Of a stretch of 23,915 bases of DNA, positions 22,175 to 23,915 are shown in pieces. Origin of the DNA: RGIG3009 sp045595845 (GTDB lineage: Bacteria > Bacillota > Clostridia > Oscillospirales > Acutalibacteraceae). A program made the position numbers and the translations under genes. Under the pieces are notes generated by a model. The model searched no databases. It worked only from the letters and a program-made list of their open reading frames with translations, and was not told where the DNA came from. Each line of letters opens with the position of its first letter. Within the stretch, counting starts at the first letter, position 1. Where the stretch lies: positions 1 through 23,915 of the forward strand of contig JAZOBF010000050.1 of assembly GCA_045595845.1 (NCBI GenBank), given 5' to 3'.

Positions 22175-22545
22175 GTGCGTGTCAACTCGCAGACGGAAAA
22201 TCCTAATTTTTCAATGGCGTATTCGCGGATGGCGGTGATGGCGGCTTCGACCTGTGATACGGTGCCTGTCACGATGACGGTGCCGCTGAAGCGGTCTACG
22301 AAGCCGAGCTCCACGCCTGAGGATTTTAAGGCGATATCGCCCGCAATAATGGCGGTCTCGCTCGGGCTCAAGGTCAGAATACCGATTGCGCCCGCGTGGT
22401 CCACAGCAGGATCCAGACCGAGCTTGCGGTACAGAATATCCTCGGGGTGCGCAATAATGTGGGCGAGTGTGATTTGCTTGCCGGGGACGAGTTCTTGTAT
22501 AATGCGGGTCTTTTTCTCGTTTTGATTCAGCACATCAAGTTCCAT
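22171..22545 (-). CDS. pduU: PduU/EutS-like permuted BMC-H shell protein
   Basis: A 124-residue circularly permuted BMC-H protein. Residues ~12-34 (TRIIQELVPGKQITLAHIIA) form the N-terminal beta-barrel strand and the motif typical of PduU/EutS. The remaining domain is GAIGILTLSPSETAIIAGDI and GFVDRFSGTVIVTGTVSQVEAAI. In PduU the barrel plugs one face of the hexamer, and the protein is reported to bind PduV. That fits the overlap with the PduV-like gene. It lies 4 bp after the activating-enzyme gene. Confidence 0.95.
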   Translation of the reverse strand: MELDVLNQNEKKTRIIQELVPGKQITLAHIIAHPEDILYRKLGLDPAVDHAGAIGILTLSPSETAIIAGDIALKSSGVELGFVDRFSGTVIVTGTVSQVEAAITAIREYAIEKLGFSVCELTRT

Positions 22546-22549
22546 TGGT

Positions 22550-23341
22550 TCAACCTCCTATCAGTGCTTTCAGGCCGTAGGACTCCGCTTTTTGCCGTAA
22601 CAGCTCCATGTGTTCAGCCGTGGGTGGTGTAATGTGCGACATGGTGTATTCGCGCCCCAGGCCGGTGTATTTATCTGTTCCCATACGGTGGTACGGCAGC
22701 AGATGGATTTCCGTCACATTCGGCAGCGAGGCCGCGAAAGAGGCAATAGCGCCGATTTCGGCTTCGGTATCGTTAAATGTCGGGATAACCGGCACGCGAA
22801 TGATGAGGCGTTTTGCTTTTTCGGCAATCAGGCGTGCATTCTGCAAAATGCGGTCATTGGGCCTTGTGGTAAATTGTTGGTGCTTTTCGCTGTCCATGTG
22901 TTTAATATCCATCAACACACAGTCCAGCACCGGCAGATAGCGCTCGATGGTTTCGGGCGAAGCAAAGCCTGTGGTCTCGATAGCGGTATGTACACCGTTT
23001 TCCTGACAGACGGTCAGGAGTGCTACCGCGAAATCCGGTTGTGTCAGTGATTCGCCGCCGGATAATGTGACGCCGCCGCCGGAACGGCGATAGTACAGGC
23101 GATCACGCAGAACCTCTTTCAGCACTTCTCCCACCGTGACATCACGCCCTACCGTTTTGGTGTTGCCGCCGAGTGTCATTTGTTGGATTTCATACGACTG
23201 GGATTCGGGGTTGCAACACCAACGGCATCGAAGGGGGCATCCTTTGAGAAAGACCAAGGTGCGTATGCCCGAGCCGTCGTGCGTGGAAAATCGCTGAATA
23301 TCGAAGATCCTGCCGGTCACCGATAACAACGAGGTATCCAT
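22550..23341 (-). CDS. Glycyl radical enzyme activating enzyme (radical SAM), short form
   Basis: It generates the glycyl radical on the adjacent dehydratase with SAM and a reduced [4Fe-4S] cluster. The 263-residue protein has the cluster motif C35-x3-C39-x2-C42 (CPLRCRWCCNPE), the SAM-binding GGGVTLSGGES and MDIKHMD. The Cys-rich insertion with one or two ferredoxin-type clusters, common in activators of glycerol, choline and related dehydratases, is absent; after CCNPESQ the chain passes straight to the core. This is the size of pyruvate formate-lyase activators. The ATG overlaps the upstream stop as TAATG, with AAGGAGG just before. No encapsulation peptide was seen. Confidence 0.95.
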   Translation of the reverse strand: MDTSLLSVTGRIFDIQRFSTHDGSGIRTLVFLKGCPLRCRWCCNPESQSYEIQQMTLGGNTKTVGRDVTVGEVLKEVLRDRLYYRRSGGGVTLSGGESLTQPDFAVALLTVCQENGVHTAIETTGFASPETIERYLPVLDCVLMDIKHMDSEKHQQFTTRPNDRILQNARLIAEKAKRLIIRVPVIPTFNDTEAEIGAIASFAASLPNVTEIHLLPYHRMGTDKYTGLGREYTMSHITPPTAEHMELLRQKAESYGLKALIGG

Positions 23342-23915
23342 TAAAATCCTCCTTGTTCGGTGCGGTTGATGATATCGTCTTGGAGCGAGCGAGACAGCGT
23401 GGTGAACAGCGCGCTGTATCCCGCAACGCGGACTACCAGTGAGCGGTAGTTCTCCGGATGTTTCTGCGCATCGCGCAGCGTCTCGCGGCTGACGACATTA
23501 AATTGCACATGACTTCCTTTTTGATCGAAATAACCGCGCACCAAGGCGACAAAGCTTTCCAGACCGCTACGGCCTGCCAGCGCACTGGGGTGGAATTTCA
23601 TGTTGAACAAGGTGCCGTTGGAAGCAATGTAGTGATCCAATCTGGCAACCGAGTTTGCCGCTGCCGTCGGGCCGTTCACATCACGCCCTGCGGCGGGGGA
23701 AACGCCGTCTGCGACAGGGGTATAAGCCAATCGGCCGTCGGGCGTGGCACCCGTTTGCGCGCCGAGCGGCACATTCGCCGACACCGGATACAGGCCTGCT
23801 TGATAGGAGCCGCCTCGAGGAGTGCGGTATCGCCCGACGGGGCGGGTGTAGGTGTAGGCGACATCCCGTGCAAAGTTATCAATCTCGCGGTCGTCGTTGC
23901 CGAATTTGGGCAAAG
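23341..23915 (-). CDS. Glycyl radical enzyme, probable B12-independent 1,2-propanediol dehydratase (3' part)
   Basis: Only the C-terminal 190 codons are in the window; the gene continues past the right edge, and the first complete codon is a Leu, not a start. The glycyl radical loop RVAGYSA is present, with the radical Gly codon at 23419-23421, 26 residues from the end. Upstream are LPKFGNDDREID and the PDGRLAYTPVADGVSPAAGRD segment typical of the diol/choline dehydratase branch rather than of pyruvate formate-lyase. The substrate-deciding residues and any N-terminal targeting extension lie outside the window. The fuculose-phosphate aldolase and Pdu-type genes downstream favour propanediol over choline or glycerol. 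It is the first visible gene of the BMC operon. Confidence 0.93.
   Translation of the reverse strand, partial: LPKFGNDDREIDNFARDVAYTYTRPVGRYRTPRGGSYQAGLYPVSANVPLGAQTGATPDGRLAYTPVADGVSPAAGRDVNGPTAAANSVARLDHYIASNGTLFNMKFHPSALAGRSGLESFVALVRGYFDQKGSHVQFNVVSRETLRDAQKHPENYRSLVVRVAGYSALFTTLSRSLQDDIINRTEQGGF

Noticed and set aside
23341..23915. Pyruvate formate-lyase or choline trimethylamine-lyase as identity of the glycyl radical enzyme
   Set aside because: The C-terminal text fits the diol/choline dehydratase branch rather than PFL, and the aldolase plus Pdu-type enzymes favour propanediol over choline. The deciding residues lie outside the window, so this is a judgement, not proof.

Overview
The window looks like the chromosome of an anaerobic Gram-positive, most likely a clostridium of the Oscillospiraceae/Ruminococcaceae kind. 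The signs are strong AGGAGG-type ribosome sites on nearly every gene, TTG/GTG starts, sigma-A promoters with exact 17-bp spacers, a MecA-like ClpC adaptor, an Rnf-type gene set and an oxygen-sensitive glycyl radical enzyme. Almost all genes lie on the minus strand. No insertion sequence, phage gene, CRISPR array or rRNA was seen, and no gene-free stretch exceeds 300 bp.

Left part (1-5460): the 3' end of a plus-strand membrane protein, a terminator, then secA-ychF on the minus strand from a clear promoter. These are followed by tRNA-Thr(CGT) with its own promoter and terminator, and by mnmA on the plus strand.

Middle part (5461-11021): a tightly coupled minus-strand operon of rnfC, rnfD, rnfE and rnfA homologues plus a Cof-type HAD phosphatase. 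rnfB and rnfG are absent from the cluster and several cofactor-binding residues are missing, so this is not a normal Rnf complex. A divergent plus-strand MecA-like gene follows. Its 3' end overlaps the 3' end of rpe by 80 bp.

Right part (11108-23915): a bacterial microcompartment (BMC) locus of the glycyl-radical type that most resembles the fucose/rhamnose-1,2-propanediol class (GRM5-like). In transcription order it encodes a glycyl radical enzyme (cut by the window edge), its activating enzyme, a PduU/EutS shell protein, a PduV/EutP GTPase, L-fuculose-1-phosphate aldolase, a PduO-C/GlcG-like protein and a zinc-type alcohol dehydrogenase. Then come five further BMC-H shell proteins, a EutN/CcmL vertex protein, PduS, PduT, a DeoR regulator, acetate/propionate kinase, a PduP-like CoA-acylating aldehyde dehydrogenase and PduL. 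A promoter lies in front of the aldolase gene and a terminator follows pduL.

Inferred pathway: the aldolase splits fuculose-1-P (or rhamnulose-1-P) into DHAP and lactaldehyde. Lactaldehyde is reduced to 1,2-propanediol, and the glycyl radical dehydratase makes propionaldehyde inside the shell. The aldehyde is then either reduced to propanol or converted through propionyl-CoA and propionyl-P to propionate and ATP. PduS and PduT may carry electrons across the shell. Five cargo proteins carry recognisable encapsulation peptides.

The points most worth a second look are a BMC-H gene that appears to encode two isoforms from nested starts, a CxxCxxCxxxC segment in the aldolase tail, and the degenerate Rnf-like operon.
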